From: Splendidivirga corallicola
GTDB lineage: Bacteria > Bacteroidota > Bacteroidia > Cytophagales > Cyclobacteriaceae
NCBI GenBank assembly: GCA_030442035.1
Contig: JAUJEA010000009.1
Span: 248,001 to 312,000 of the forward strand
Length of the DNA: 64,000 nt
Direction of reading: 5' to 3'
The position numbers and the translations under genes were made by a program. Positions 27,106-37,218 of this stretch are shown here, piece by piece. Under the pieces are notes generated by a model that worked only from the letters and a program-made list of their open reading frames with translations, did no database searches and was not told the origin of the DNA. Numbering within the stretch: position 1 is the stretch's first letter; each line of letters opens with the position of its first letter.

Positions 27106-28791
27106 CTATTTATTCATTGATATCAAGAATTCTTCATTGCTTCTGGTTCCTCTCATTCTTTCAAGCAGGAACTCCATAGCTTCATTAGAATTCATATCAG
27201 ACATAAACTTCCTCAATATCCAAACTCTTGACAGTTCATCTTTGTCCATCAATAGATCTTCCCGTCTGGTTCCGGAAGCCGGAACATCAATAGCTGGATA
27301 AACTCGCTTGTTGGAAAGCTTTCTATCCAACTGAAGCTCCATGTTACCAGTTCCTTTAAATTCTTCGAAGATCACCTCATCCATTTTGGATCCTGTCTCA
27401 ATCAGTGCCGTTGCAATGATCGTCAATGAACCACCATTTTCAACATTTCTTGCTGCACCAAAGAATCTCTTAGGCTTGTGCAATGCATTGGCATCAACAC
27501 CACCTGATAATATTTTTCCGGATGATGGAACAACTGTATTGTATGCTCTAGCCAATCGGGTTATGGAATCCAACAGTATCACAACATCATGTCCTGATTC
27601 CACCATTCTTTTCGCTTTCTCCAGAGCGATGCTTGAAACCTTAACATGTCGTTCCGCCTGCTCATCGAAGGTAGAAGATATAACCTCAGCGTTCACACTT
27701 CTGGCCATGTCTGTTACTTCCTCAGGACGTTCGTCAATAAGCAAAATGATCAGATAACATTCAGGGTGGTTTTTCGCAATGGCGTTAGCTATTTCTTTTA
27801 ATAAGACCGTTTTACCAGTTTTAGGCTGTGCTACGATCATTCCCCTTTGCCCTTTTCCAATGGGGGAAAACAGGTCTAATATCCTGGTGGAATATTTATC
27901 CGGTGTTGTGCTGAGCGTGATTTTTTCATCAGGGAATAATGGAGTTAAATACTCAAAAGGAACCCTGTCTCTAATCTCATCGGTCGTTTTACCATTAACG
28001 GATTCTACTCTCAGGAGTGCAAAATATTTTTCACCTTCCTTTGGAGGTCTTATTTGACCTCTGACAGCATCACCAGTTTTCAAACCAAATAATTTGATCT
28101 GTGATGGAGAAACATATATATCATCCGGACTGGCCAGATAATTATAATCTGATGATCTCAAAAAACCATAACCATCCTGCATGATTTCCAGAACACCTTC
28201 ATTTTCTATAAGTCCGTCAAACTCTTTTATAAGACTACCATTGCTGGATTTTTTGGATTTCTGATCTCCTTTATCTTTTCTGCCACCTCTATCTTGTGAA
28301 ACTCTTTCCCTCGGAGCATCTTTGAATCTTGGTTCTCTAGCCCTTTCCACAGGCTTCTCTTCCACTTTTTCTTCAGGTTTTTCTTCAGGTTTTTCTTCAG
28401 GTTTTTCTTCTGTATCAAATGAGGCAATTGATTCATCCATTTCGAGGTTAAAAGAATCAAGAAGTTCATCGGCAGATAGGTCCTTGCTCTCAACAGCACT
28501 TGTTTTTTCTTCTTGTGCTGTTTCATTTTGCTTAACATTTTCTCTTTGAACCCTTCTTCTTTTTTTCTTGGCTTCTGAAGTAGCAGTATCAACCTTAGTC
28601 TCCGCTTTCTTTGATTTCACGGCTTTTTCTTTCTTGGGTAGCTGTTCTTCTGGTGTGATGGCTTGCTGATCAAGGATTTTATAGATTAGCTCGTTCTTTG
28701 GAAGTCTCTTGAAGTTTTTTACCCCAAGATTGTCAGCTATTTCCTTCAATTCAGAAAGAAGCTTAACATTTAATTCTTCAATGTTGTACAT
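27106..28791 (-). CDS. rho: Transcription termination factor Rho
   Basis: A 561-residue Rho, longer than the E. coli type (419). The N-terminal Rho_N helical domain (about 1-45) is followed by a charged insertion (about 50-195) with Glu/Lys/Pro repeats. The RNA-binding cold-shock-like domain (about 200-265) contains [11 protein letters not shown]. The RecA-type motor carries Walker [22 protein letters not shown] and the Q/R-loop region. The core is complete, so it should be an active hexameric helicase. The insertion is common in Bacteroidota Rho and its repeats are visible in the DNA (28367-28410). It converges on the Lys1-like gene. Confidence 0.96.
   Translation of the reverse strand: MYNIEELNVKLLSELKEIADNLGVKNFKRLPKNELIYKILDQQAITPEEQLPKKEKAVKSKKAETKVDTATSEAKKKRRRVQRENVKQNETAQEEKTSAVESKDLSADELLDSFNLEMDESIASFDTEEKPEEKPEEKPEEKVEEKPVERAREPRFKDAPRERVSQDRGGRKDKGDQKSKKSSNGSLIKEFDGLIENEGVLEIMQDGYGFLRSSDYNYLASPDDIYVSPSQIKLFGLKTGDAVRGQIRPPKEGEKYFALLRVESVNGKTTDEIRDRVPFEYLTPLFPDEKITLSTTPDKYSTRILDLFSPIGKGQRGMIVAQPKTGKTVLLKEIANAIAKNHPECYLIILLIDERPEEVTDMARSVNAEVISSTFDEQAERHVKVSSIALEKAKRMVESGHDVVILLDSITRLARAYNTVVPSSGKILSGGVDANALHKPKRFFGAARNVENGGSLTIIATALIETGSKMDEVIFEEFKGTGNMELQLDRKLSNKRVYPAIDVPASGTRREDLLMDKDELSRVWILRKFMSDMNSNEAMEFLLERMRGTRSNEEFLISMNK
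28367..28410. repeat. 12-bp tandem repeat inside rho
   Basis: Three exact copies of TTTTCTTCAGGT (28367-28402) plus an eight-base partial copy. On the coding strand it gives the repeated tetrapeptide PEEK within the Rho insertion. In-frame expansion or contraction would change only linker length. Confidence 0.9.
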
Positions 28792-29066
28792 AAAAAATAA
28801 ATAATCAGGATAAACCTATAATGGAATGATTTAGTAAGATGATAATTGATTGTTTAATCAGAATAAGTAAAGCTAAAAAGATATGAACTAAAGATTAAAT
28901 AAGTTCTATTGCAGCTTTGTAAATGCAATAATATATGAAGCGTTTAAATTAGTCAAGTAAATACATGATTTTATTGCATAATTACGAGTATTCTCTATAA
29001 TTGGCCTGAATAATTCTGTACATAATGGTAAAATCACTTACTTTGTGATCCGAAAATTTACTAGGT

Positions 29067-30338
29067 ATGTTACAAGTTTCCTTTATAAAAGAAAATAGAG
29101 ATAGTGTAATCACAGGGCTTCAAAAAAGAGGTTTTGAAGAACCTGAAAAAACAATCCGGCAAGTATTGGATTTGGATCAGAGAAGAAGACAGACACAAAT
29201 GGTCCAGGATAACACTTTGGCCGAATCCAAGTCTATATCGAAGGAAATTGGGATGTTGATGCAGCAAGGAGATAAAGAAAAGGCAGAGGAAGTAAAAAAG
29301 AAAACAGCCGATTTAAAAGCAAAAAGTAAATCTTTGGGTGAGGAGCTCGGAAAAATTGAGGAAGAATTAACGCAATTACTATATCATATCCCAAATGTAC
29401 CTCATAATGCTGTCCCTTCGGGTAGAAATGCTGAAGATAATACTGTTGTGTTGGAACATGGAGAAGTACCTGAGCTGGCACAAAATGCAAAACCCCATTG
29501 GGATTTGATAAAAGATCTTGACATCATCGATTTTGAATTGGGGAATAAGATCACCGGCGCAGGTTTCCCGGTATATAAAGGAAAAGGGGCAAGATTGCAA
29601 AGGGCACTCATAAACTTCTTTTTAGATGAGGCTGTGGCTGCTGGATTCGAAGAGGTACAACCTCCAATAGTTATCAACGAAACTTCCGGTTATGCTACAG
29701 GTCAGTTACCCGATAAGGAGGGTCAGATGTATCATATCCAGGATGAGGATTTTTACTTGATTCCAACTGCAGAAGTGCCTATTACAAATATTTACCGGGA
29801 CACCATCCTGAAGGATGATGAGTTGCCAATCAAGAAAGTTGGATTTACTCCTTGCTTCAGAAGAGAGGCTGGCTCCTGGGGAGCCCATGTACGGGGACTA
29901 AATCGTTTGCATCAATTTGATAAAGTAGAGATTGTACAAATTGCACATCCTGATAGGTCTTATGAAGTATTGGAAGAAATGAGTGAATATGTGCAAGGAT
30001 TACTGCGAAAATTAAATTTACCATATAGAGTACTGAATTTGTGTGGAGGTGACCTGGGATTCACGTCAGCTTTAACTTATGATATGGAGGTATTCTCAGC
30101 TGCACAAAAAAAGTGGTTGGAGGTGAGTTCGGTGAGTAACTTTGAGACATATCAAACCAACAGATTAAAATTACGCTACAGAACGGGCGATAAAAAAACG
30201 GCCTTACTGCATACTTTGAACGGGAGCGCCCTGGCCCTGCCTAGAATTGTGGCAGCAATTCTTGAGAATAATCAGACCGGAGATGGTATTAATATTCCTG
30301 AAGTCTTATGGAAATACACTGGCTTTGAGCAAATCTAA
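29067..30338 (+). CDS. serS: Seryl-tRNA synthetase
   Basis: A 423-residue class II synthetase of normal length. The N-terminal antiparallel coiled-coil arm that grips the tRNA-Ser long variable arm spans about 25-105. The catalytic core has motif 2 (PCFRREAGSWG), the Ser/ATP-binding region TAEVPITN, and motif 3 near the end (LNGSALALPRIVAAILE). It charges tRNA-Ser with serine in the cytoplasm. It is divergent from rho and followed by a terminator hairpin. Confidence 0.97.
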   Translation: MLQVSFIKENRDSVITGLQKRGFEEPEKTIRQVLDLDQRRRQTQMVQDNTLAESKSISKEIGMLMQQGDKEKAEEVKKKTADLKAKSKSLGEELGKIEEELTQLLYHIPNVPHNAVPSGRNAEDNTVVLEHGEVPELAQNAKPHWDLIKDLDIIDFELGNKITGAGFPVYKGKGARLQRALINFFLDEAVAAGFEEVQPPIVINETSGYATGQLPDKEGQMYHIQDEDFYLIPTAEVPITNIYRDTILKDDELPIKKVGFTPCFRREAGSWGAHVRGLNRLHQFDKVEIVQIAHPDRSYEVLEEMSEYVQGLLRKLNLPYRVLNLCGGDLGFTSALTYDMEVFSAAQKKWLEVSSVSNFETYQTNRLKLRYRTGDKKTALLHTLNGSALALPRIVAAILENNQTGDGINIPEVLWKYTGFEQI

Positions 30339-30375
30339 TGGAATAATTCAAAGAATTTTTTTTCTTATATCAAGT

Positions 30376-30420
30376 AAATAAAATGAGCGACTTCAATTCA
30401 TAAGATCGCTTATTTTATTT
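30376..30420 (+). terminator. Terminator after serS
   Basis: A 15-pair stem, including one G-T pair (30376-30390 with 30406-30420), with the sequence GAGCGA/TCGCTT at its core. The right arm is T-rich. It lies 38 bases after the stop. Confidence 0.75.
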
Positions 30421-30559
30421 TAATTATATTCGAAATAGAGCGAGGAGATTTCTTTCAGGAGTTGGCATTGTTTACTTTGTTTATTACCAGCAAGTTTTTA
30501 CCTGGGAAAAAATAATATATTACCTTATTAATGTAAACCAAACATAAATCCATTATCTA

Positions 30560-32701
30560 ATGAAACGACTAAGTTATATTGCTCTTATTGCTATCCTGGC
30601 TGCATGCGGTGGCTATGGTGGTGAAAATGAAAATAAGGTTTCTTTCAATTATCCGGAGACAAAACAGGTCGATAGCGCCGATGTATATTTCGGAACCACT
30701 GTTCCTGATCCATATAGATGGTTGGAAGATGATCGCTCAGAAGAAACCGCCCAATGGGTGAGTGCCCAAAACGAAGTGACATTTGGTTACTTGAACAACA
30801 TACCTTATCGGGAGAGGATCAAATCACGATTGGAACAACTTTTAAATTACGAACGTGTCTATGCTCCAACTAAACACGGAGATTACTACTATTTCTATAA
30901 AAATGATGGGTTGCAAAACCAAAATGTACTTTACCGGAAAAAAGGAGAAGATGAGGAAGCGCAGGTATTTGTCGATCCTAACACTTTTAAAGAAGATGGA
31001 ACGATTTCAATGGCTGGAACAAGCTTTACGAAGGATGGTTCCTTATTTGGTTTCCTGATTTCCGAAGGGGGCTCCGATTGGAGAAAGGCCGTTGTACTTA
31101 ACACGGAAACCATGGAAGTGGTTGGTGATACACTGAGAGATATTAAATTCAGTGGTTTGTCATGGAAGGGTAATGAAGGCTTTTATTATAGTAGTTACGA
31201 TAAGCCAAAAGATGGAAGTGCGCTTTCCGGTAAAACACAACATCACAAGTTGTATTACCATAAGTTGGGAACACCCCAAAGTGAGGATAAGCTGGTTTTT
31301 GGCGGAGAGGCTCAACCAAGAAGATATATATTGGGTTACCTCACGGAAGATCAGAGATATCTGGTTATAAATGCTGCCCAAAGCACAAGTGGTAATGAAC
31401 TTTATATCCAGGATCTGACTCAACCGAATAGTAAAGTTGTGGCAGTCGTAGATAATGTGGACAATGATCATCGCCTGATAGCCAACGAGGGAGGCAGATT
31501 GCTTATCCAGACCAACTTAAATGCGCCTAACAAAAGAATTGTAGAAGTTGACGCTTCAAATCCTACATCGGATAATTGGAAAGATGTACTTCCTGAGACT
31601 GAGAATGTATTAAATGCAGGTACTGCCGGAGGTAAGATTTTTGCCAACTACATGATTGATGCGCAAACCAATATCAAACAATATGATATGGAGGGTAATC
31701 TCGAAAGAGAGGTTGAACTTCCCGGTATCGGATCAGCTTTTGGTTTCGGTGGCCGAGAGGATGATACGGAGTTATATTACACATTTACCTCTTTCACCTA
31801 TCCATCTACAATTTTTAAGTATGACATTACCTCCGGAAATTCTAAAAAATATATTCAGCCGGAGATTGATTTTAATCCGGAAGATTATACTACTGAGCAG
31901 GTATTTTATACAAGTAAAGATGGGACAAGAGTACCTATGTTTATTACCTATAAAAAAGGGCTCGAAATGAATGGGAAAAATCCAACCTACCTGTATGCCT
32001 ATGGAGGGTTCAACATCAGCCTCAGACCATCATTCAGTACCTCCAGAATTGTCTGGTTGGAAAATGGTGGAATTTATGCTCAGCCTAACTTAAGAGGTGG
32101 TGGTGAATATGGAGAAAAATGGCACAAGGCTGGTACCAAAATGCAAAAACAAAATGTCTTTGATGATTTTATTGCTGCAGGAGAATACTTGATTGAAAAA
32201 GGATATACCTCAAGCGACTATTTGGCTATTGCCGGAGGTTCCAATGGTGGACTATTAGTTGGCGCCACCATGACGCAACGTCCTGACCTGGCAAAAGTTG
32301 CTTTTCCGGCAGTAGGGGTAATGGATATGTTGAGGTACCATAAATTTACAGCCGGGGCCGGCTGGGCTACTGATTATGGTACTTCAGATGATTCGAAAGA
32401 GATGTTTGAATATTTGCATAAATACTCTCCCGTTCATGCTCTGAAGTCTGGCACAGCTTATCCTGCCACGATGGTGACGACTGCAGATCATGATGACCGT
32501 GTGGTACCGGCACATTCGTTCAAATTTGCTGCGACCTTGCAAGCTTCCCATGTGGGTGATAATCCGGTTTTGATCAGGATAGAAACCGATGCGGGACACG
32601 GAGCCGGTACACCAACGTCTAAAAGAATTGAGCAGGATGCCGATCGTTATGCATTTGCCTGGTATAATATGGGAGTCATTCCTTTTAAAGAAGACATGTA
32701 G
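30560..32701 (+). CDS. Prolyl oligopeptidase family lipoprotein (S9A)
   Basis: A 713-residue serine peptidase with a lipoprotein signal (LAAC, Cys16). The N-terminal beta-propeller of the S9A family (about 80-440) opens with YPETKQVDSADVYFG and DPYRWLEDD. The alpha/beta hydrolase domain has the nucleophile Ser561 in GGSNGGLL, the acid within DHDDRVV (643-649) and the catalytic His680 in DAGHGAG. The triad is complete. It should cut short Pro-containing peptides in the periplasm or at the outer membrane. It is flanked by terminators on both sides, so it is probably monocistronic. Confidence 0.95.
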   Translation: MKRLSYIALIAILAACGGYGGENENKVSFNYPETKQVDSADVYFGTTVPDPYRWLEDDRSEETAQWVSAQNEVTFGYLNNIPYRERIKSRLEQLLNYERVYAPTKHGDYYYFYKNDGLQNQNVLYRKKGEDEEAQVFVDPNTFKEDGTISMAGTSFTKDGSLFGFLISEGGSDWRKAVVLNTETMEVVGDTLRDIKFSGLSWKGNEGFYYSSYDKPKDGSALSGKTQHHKLYYHKLGTPQSEDKLVFGGEAQPRRYILGYLTEDQRYLVINAAQSTSGNELYIQDLTQPNSKVVAVVDNVDNDHRLIANEGGRLLIQTNLNAPNKRIVEVDASNPTSDNWKDVLPETENVLNAGTAGGKIFANYMIDAQTNIKQYDMEGNLEREVELPGIGSAFGFGGREDDTELYYTFTSFTYPSTIFKYDITSGNSKKYIQPEIDFNPEDYTTEQVFYTSKDGTRVPMFITYKKGLEMNGKNPTYLYAYGGFNISLRPSFSTSRIVWLENGGIYAQPNLRGGGEYGEKWHKAGTKMQKQNVFDDFIAAGEYLIEKGYTSSDYLAIAGGSNGGLLVGATMTQRPDLAKVAFPAVGVMDMLRYHKFTAGAGWATDYGTSDDSKEMFEYLHKYSPVHALKSGTAYPATMVTTADHDDRVVPAHSFKFAATLQASHVGDNPVLIRIETDAGHGAGTPTSKRIEQDADRYAFAWYNMGVIPFKEDM

Positions 32702-32721
32702 AAATATTTAAACTTTTGTTG

Positions 32722-32758
32722 AAACCAGTCAGTATTATTAATATTGACTGGTTTTTTA
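32722..32758 (+). terminator. Terminator after the prolyl oligopeptidase gene
   Basis: A stem of about 15 pairs (32722-32736 with 32740-32754) including CCAGTCA/TGACTGG, followed by a T run. It lies between the peptidase stop and the next ATG, which also shows the GNAT gene cannot start upstream at the TTG 32716. Confidence 0.85.
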
Positions 32759-32766
32759 TTTTAATT

Positions 32767-33228
32767 ATGAAAATTAGACAAGGCACGAAAGAGGATCTTC
32801 CCCAGGCCCTGGAACTGATAAGGGAATTAGCTATTTATGAAAAAGCCGAAAATGAAGTGGAAAATACGGTTGAGAGCATGCTTCAGGATGGCTTCGGAGA
32901 ACAACCGGTCTTTGGTTTTCATGTAGCTGATGATCAGGGAAAAATTGTAGGAATCTCAATTTACTATTATCGTTATTCAACTTGGAAAGGAAAATGTCTC
33001 TATTTGGAAGATTTGGTAGTCAACGAATCTTATCGCGGAAAAGGAATAGGCAAGCTATTATTTGATGCCACAGCTTTAAGAGCCAAAGAAGCAAATTGCA
33101 ATTTACTGAATTGGCAAGTATTGGATTGGAACGAACCAGCCATTAATTTCTACAAAAAGATCAACGCTCAATTTGACAATGAATGGATCAATTGTCGATT
33201 GACCAGAGAACAATTGGACAAATATTAA
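32767..33228 (+). CDS. GNAT family N-acetyltransferase
   Basis: About 153 residues from the ATG at 32767 (MKIRQGTKEDLPQALELI). An upstream TTG at 32716 is rejected because a terminator lies between. The GNAT fold is clear: the acetyl-CoA pyrophosphate loop is in YRGKGIGKLLF after the strand LEDLVVN, and the C-terminal part has VLDWNEPAINFYKKI. The closest type I recall is the diamine (spermidine/spermine) acetyltransferase-like group, which shares CLYLEDLVV and the WNxxAxxFY motif. The substrate is not certain. It converges on DUF4286. Confidence 0.9.
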   Translation: MKIRQGTKEDLPQALELIRELAIYEKAENEVENTVESMLQDGFGEQPVFGFHVADDQGKIVGISIYYYRYSTWKGKCLYLEDLVVNESYRGKGIGKLLFDATALRAKEANCNLLNWQVLDWNEPAINFYKKINAQFDNEWINCRLTREQLDKY

Positions 33229-33238
33229 ATAATGAATT

Positions 33239-33544
33239 TTACTCCACAGATTCTAGGACAGTCCTGAAAGCGACATGCTTGTCCTTGTATTTGGCATTAT
33301 GCTCAGCCATGAGTTTTGGAGCGAACTCATTTAAGTATTTATTGATATTCTCAATAGTGGCGGTTAAATATTGAATAGAGTAAGTCATTCCGCCATTTTC
33401 CTCTTCATTGAGTAAACGGTACATTTTATAACTTTCAAACAGACCAGTATTTAAAACATCCGGAATATGTTTAATTTTCATCCAGTTCACCCATTCCTTT
33501 TCAACGCTTCTATCAATATTTACAGTGACCGAGTATAATATCAT
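33239..33544 (-). CDS. DUF4286 family protein
   Basis: A 101-residue soluble protein beginning MILYSVTVNIDRSVEKEWV, with KHIPDVLNTGLF and the C-terminal KYKDKHVAFRTVL. This is the DUF4286 family, a ferredoxin-like (dimeric alpha-beta barrel) fold common in Bacteroidota, with no established function. It is convergent with the GNAT gene, with 10 bases between the stops. Confidence 0.85.
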   Translation of the reverse strand: MILYSVTVNIDRSVEKEWVNWMKIKHIPDVLNTGLFESYKMYRLLNEEENGGMTYSIQYLTATIENINKYLNEFAPKLMAEHNAKYKDKHVAFRTVLESVE

Positions 33545-33867
33545 GCTGGAAAACTTTAATACAAATTTTAGTTTGGAGACTCAACCAAAGTTAGTACATC
33601 TCTTTAACAATATAGAATAAGTCCCAGACCATTTTTAATTGGATAATCTAAATAAATATATTTTATTGAGCATGTTCGATAGGGAGTGAATTCAAGTGTG
33701 AACAAATGGGTAAAACAATTACAGTAAGCATCTCTTATTTAATGCCTAAAAAAAAATTGAAGTGCATCAATCCATTTAGCGAGAAAATTGTTTAATTCTG
33801 ATGTGGTTTGAAAACCCTGGAATTATTCAGTCAGGCATTAAAATTGAGCATCTAAGTTTATGATTCT
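33545..33867. other. Intergenic region upstream of the carotenoid cluster
   Basis: A 323 bp AT-rich gap. It holds the divergent promoters of DUF4286 and crtI. A TAAGTTTA sequence near 33853 is one mismatch from the -7 box and 8 bases before crtI. No repeat is recognised. Confidence 0.5.
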
Positions 33868-35340
33868 ATGACCAATAAAAAAATTGTAGTGATCGGTGCT
33901 GGTTTTGCGGGAATCTCTGCAGCCACTTGCCTGGCAGATAGCGGGTTCGACGTAACAGTCCTGGAAAAAAATAACACAGCCGGTGGCAGAGCACGGTGTT
34001 TTAGTCAAGAAGGATTTTTGTTTGATATGGGGCCCAGCTGGTATTGGATGCCGGATGTATTTGAAAGATACTTTAATAGATTTAACAGCGAGGTAAGTGA
34101 TTTTTATCAACTGGAAAGATTGGACCCCTCCTATACGGTAATCTTCGGTGAGGATGAATTCGTTGATATTCCAGCCAGCTTGGATGAACTCTATTCATTG
34201 TTTGAATCCTATGAAAAAGGTAGTTCAAAGAAATTAAAAGCTTTTCTAAACGAGGCGGCTTTTAAATATGAAGTGGGTATCAAAAAATTGGTTTATAAAC
34301 CCAGTAGATCACTTACTGAGTTTCTTAGTTTTCGGTTATTACTGGATGTCCTGAAATGCGACGTTTTCACTTCATTTCATAAGCATATCCGGAAATTCTT
34401 TAATAATGAAAAGTTGCTTGAATTGATGGAATTTCCGGTATTGTTTTTAGGAGCTTTGTCCAAAAATACCCCGGCCCTTTACAGCTTAATGAATTATGCT
34501 GACATAAAACTTGGAACCTGGTACCCAATGGGAGGTATGCATAAAATTATTGAAGGGATGGTGGCCCTTGCAGAATCGAAAGGAGTCAAATTTCATTATG
34601 GAGAACCTGTTACCAATATTGAAGTTGAGAACAACAGGGCAAAAGTAATTCATACAACCCATGAACAATACACCCCCGATTTTGTTATTGGTGGTGCGGA
34701 TTATCACCATATTGATCAGAAATTGCTGTCAGAAAAACACAGGACATATAGTTCAGATTATTGGGAAAAGAGGGTAATGGCACCATCCTGTCTGATTTAT
34801 TATTTGGGTATAAATAAGAAATTAGATAACCTTAATCATCACAATCTTTTCTTCGATGAGGACTTTGGCCCTCATGCTGAGGCAATTTATAAGACTAAAA
34901 AGTTTCCGGAAAATCCATTGTTCTATGTTTCGGCACCTTCGAAAACGGATAAAACAGTAGCCCCATCTGGGTGTGAAAATCTCTTCATACTGATCCCAAT
35001 AGCCTCTGGCTTAGAGGAGAATGAAACAATCAGGGAACAATATTATGACATGGTAATGGATAGATTGGAGCGGCTTACGAAACAAAATATCAGAGATGCA
35101 GTTGTTGTCAAAAAAAGTTATGCACATAGAGATTTCGTTGATGATTACAACGCCTTTAAGGGCAATGCCTATGGACTGGCAAATACATTGCGACAAACTG
35201 CTATTCTGAAACCAACAATTAAAAGTAAAAAAGTGAAGAATCTCTATTATACTGGTCAACTGACAGTCCCGGGGCCGGGTGTTCCACCATCTTTAATATC
35301 AGGACAAGTGGTTGCTGATGAGATTATTAAGAATTCGTAA
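33868..35340 (+). CDS. crtI: Phytoene desaturase (crtI)
   Basis: A 490-residue FAD-dependent carotenoid desaturase. The N-terminal dinucleotide fold is VIGAGFAGISAATCLADSG with LEKNNTAGGRA. The C-terminal flavin motif YYTGQLTVPGPGVPPSLISG is diagnostic of CrtI-type desaturases. It converts phytoene to lycopene or a related polyene at the membrane. It is followed by crtB after 29 bases, then ispH and crtZ, so the cluster makes carotenoid. The number of desaturations cannot be read from sequence. Confidence 0.95.
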   Translation: MTNKKIVVIGAGFAGISAATCLADSGFDVTVLEKNNTAGGRARCFSQEGFLFDMGPSWYWMPDVFERYFNRFNSEVSDFYQLERLDPSYTVIFGEDEFVDIPASLDELYSLFESYEKGSSKKLKAFLNEAAFKYEVGIKKLVYKPSRSLTEFLSFRLLLDVLKCDVFTSFHKHIRKFFNNEKLLELMEFPVLFLGALSKNTPALYSLMNYADIKLGTWYPMGGMHKIIEGMVALAESKGVKFHYGEPVTNIEVENNRAKVIHTTHEQYTPDFVIGGADYHHIDQKLLSEKHRTYSSDYWEKRVMAPSCLIYYLGINKKLDNLNHHNLFFDEDFGPHAEAIYKTKKFPENPLFYVSAPSKTDKTVAPSGCENLFILIPIASGLEENETIREQYYDMVMDRLERLTKQNIRDAVVVKKSYAHRDFVDDYNAFKGNAYGLANTLRQTAILKPTIKSKKVKNLYYTGQLTVPGPGVPPSLISGQVVADEIIKNS

Positions 35341-35369
35341 TACAGCATCAAAATAATTATCTTTATTAA

Positions 35370-36218
35370 ATGAGATCAGTAGCACTAAATCTTTACGAGC
35401 AAACTACCTTTGAATGTAGCCGGTTGATAACCAGACATTATAGTACTTCATTTACATTGGGAATAAAAACTTTACACAGGAGATTTCATTTTCCTATTTA
35501 TGCTATTTATGGATTTGTTCGTTATGCAGATGAAATAGTGGATACATTTCATGAATATGATAAGCAAGCACTGCTGGAAAAATTTAAGGATGATACTTAT
35601 AAAGCTATCCATGATGGTATTAGCCTGAACCCAGTGCTCCATTCCTTTCAAAAAGTGGCCAATGAATATAAGATCGAACATGCTTTGATTGACGCTTTTC
35701 TTAAAAGTATGGAAATGGATCTCTACAAACAGGAATACAATGAACAAGGCTACAGCGAATACATTTATGGTTCGGCAGAGGTAGTGGGATTGATGTGCCT
35801 GAATGTATTTTGTGAGGGGAATAAACAAAGATATGAAGAATTAAAAGAGCCAGCCAGAAAGCTCGGTGCCGCCTTCCAAAAGGTAAATTTCCTGAGAGAT
35901 ATTCAAAGTGATTTTGTGGATCGTGGGCGTACTTATTTTCCAGGTATAGATTTCAATAATTTCACCAGAAAAGAAAAATGCAAGATTGAGGAAAATATAT
36001 CCAAGGATTTTGATGATGCTTATCAGGGTATTATCAAGCTTCCAAAAGGAGCGAAGATGGGTGTTTATTTGGCTTATGTGTATTATTTGAAATTATTCAA
36101 AAAAATACAGGGCTGTCCGGCATCGGATATTGTTAAGCAGCGTATCAGGATTCCGGATAGTAAGAAGTTTACCTTATTGGTACAATCCTATGTTAAGCAT
36201 CGGTTCAATTTTATTTGA
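35370..36218 (+). CDS. crtB: Phytoene synthase (crtB)
   Basis: A 282-residue squalene/phytoene synthase family enzyme. Both Asp-rich motifs are present: RYADEIVDTF and NFLRDIQSDFVDRGRTYFP. These bind the magnesium-diphosphate of two geranylgeranyl diphosphates, which are joined to phytoene. The motif PIYAIYGFVRYAD is typical of the family, as is the early RHYSTSF. It is directly downstream of crtI. Confidence 0.96.
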   Translation: MRSVALNLYEQTTFECSRLITRHYSTSFTLGIKTLHRRFHFPIYAIYGFVRYADEIVDTFHEYDKQALLEKFKDDTYKAIHDGISLNPVLHSFQKVANEYKIEHALIDAFLKSMEMDLYKQEYNEQGYSEYIYGSAEVVGLMCLNVFCEGNKQRYEELKEPARKLGAAFQKVNFLRDIQSDFVDRGRTYFPGIDFNNFTRKEKCKIEENISKDFDDAYQGIIKLPKGAKMGVYLAYVYYLKLFKKIQGCPASDIVKQRIRIPDSKKFTLLVQSYVKHRFNFI

Positions 36219-36366
36219 GAGGAATCCATGTTAAAATTCATTGAGAACAATCATTTTCGGTTAGAAAATGTTTTGTCAGCTGTCGATAGGTTAATTGTTT
36301 GCAGATTTCTCATGGTGATTCTGCATATTCCACAAAACAAAAAAGAATGTTGATTGTTTCTGAGTT

Positions 36367-37212
36367 ATGTACAATTTAAAAGTAGACATCGATCCGGGAT
36401 CAGGCTTTTGTTTTGGGGTAGTCTATGCCATACAAATGGCAGAAGAAATACTGGATGAACATGGTCATCTCTATTGCCTGGGTGATATTGTTCATAATGA
36501 TGAAGAAGTAAAAAGATTGCAAAAGAAAGGTCTTAAAATCATTGGATATGATGAGCTAAAGAATTTGCATAATGAGCGTGTTTTGATCAGAGCTCACGGA
36601 GAACCGCCTTCCACTTATGAATTGGCTATTAAGAATGACCTTGAACTTATTGATGCATCGTGCCCGGTTGTATTAAAACTTCAGAATCGGATAAAAAATG
36701 CTTACGATCGGGAGGAAGAAATTTACATTTATGGTAAACATGGTCATGCAGAAGTGGTAGGTTTGTTAGGTCAAACTAATAACAGAGCGGTTGTTTTTCA
36801 GGATATTACTGAATTAGATATTGATTCATTGCCAAAACAAATAACTTTGTACAGCCAGACAACAAAAAGTACGGATAAATTTTATGAAATTAAGCAGATG
36901 CTGGAGGAGGCTGGAAAAGAGGTGAATGCTAACGATACGATTTGCAGACAAGTGTCGAACAGAGATAAGGAATTACGAGAATTTGCTAATAAATTTGATA
37001 AAATTGTTTTTGTTTCAGGGACAAAATCTTCCAATGGAAGGGTTTTGTTTAATGTATGTAAAATGACTAATCCGGATACATATTTTATTTCAAGAATAGA
37101 AGAGCTTGAGAAATCCTGGTTTTCGAAGAACGAAACCGTTGGTATATGTGGTGCGACTTCCACACCAAGATGGTTAATGGAAGAAGTGAAGGGAGTACTT
37201 TTAAATTATTAA
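36367..37212 (+). CDS. ispH: 4-Hydroxy-3-methylbut-2-enyl diphosphate reductase (ispH)
   Basis: A 281-residue iron-sulfur enzyme, the last step of the MEP isoprenoid pathway, giving IPP and DMAPP. The three cluster cysteines are in place: Cys15 (GFCFGV), Cys99 (DASCPVV) and Cys193 (NDTICRQ). Its location between crtB and crtZ links precursor supply to carotenoid synthesis. It lies 148 bases after crtB and six before crtZ. Confidence 0.96.
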   Translation: MYNLKVDIDPGSGFCFGVVYAIQMAEEILDEHGHLYCLGDIVHNDEEVKRLQKKGLKIIGYDELKNLHNERVLIRAHGEPPSTYELAIKNDLELIDASCPVVLKLQNRIKNAYDREEEIYIYGKHGHAEVVGLLGQTNNRAVVFQDITELDIDSLPKQITLYSQTTKSTDKFYEIKQMLEEAGKEVNANDTICRQVSNRDKELREFANKFDKIVFVSGTKSSNGRVLFNVCKMTNPDTYFISRIEELEKSWFSKNETVGICGATSTPRWLMEEVKGVLLNY

Positions 37213-37218
37213 CTAATA

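Noticed and set aside
27341-27757. 138-codon plus-strand frame opposite rho
   Set aside because: It is a shadow of the conserved Rho motor domain, with no recognisable fold.
32716-32766. TTG start extending the GNAT gene
   Set aside because: A strong terminator hairpin lies in the extension, and the ATG at 32767 begins the conserved domain.
33706-33795. 29-codon plus frame (MGKTITVSIS...) before crtI
   Set aside because: Too short and unlike any family known to me.
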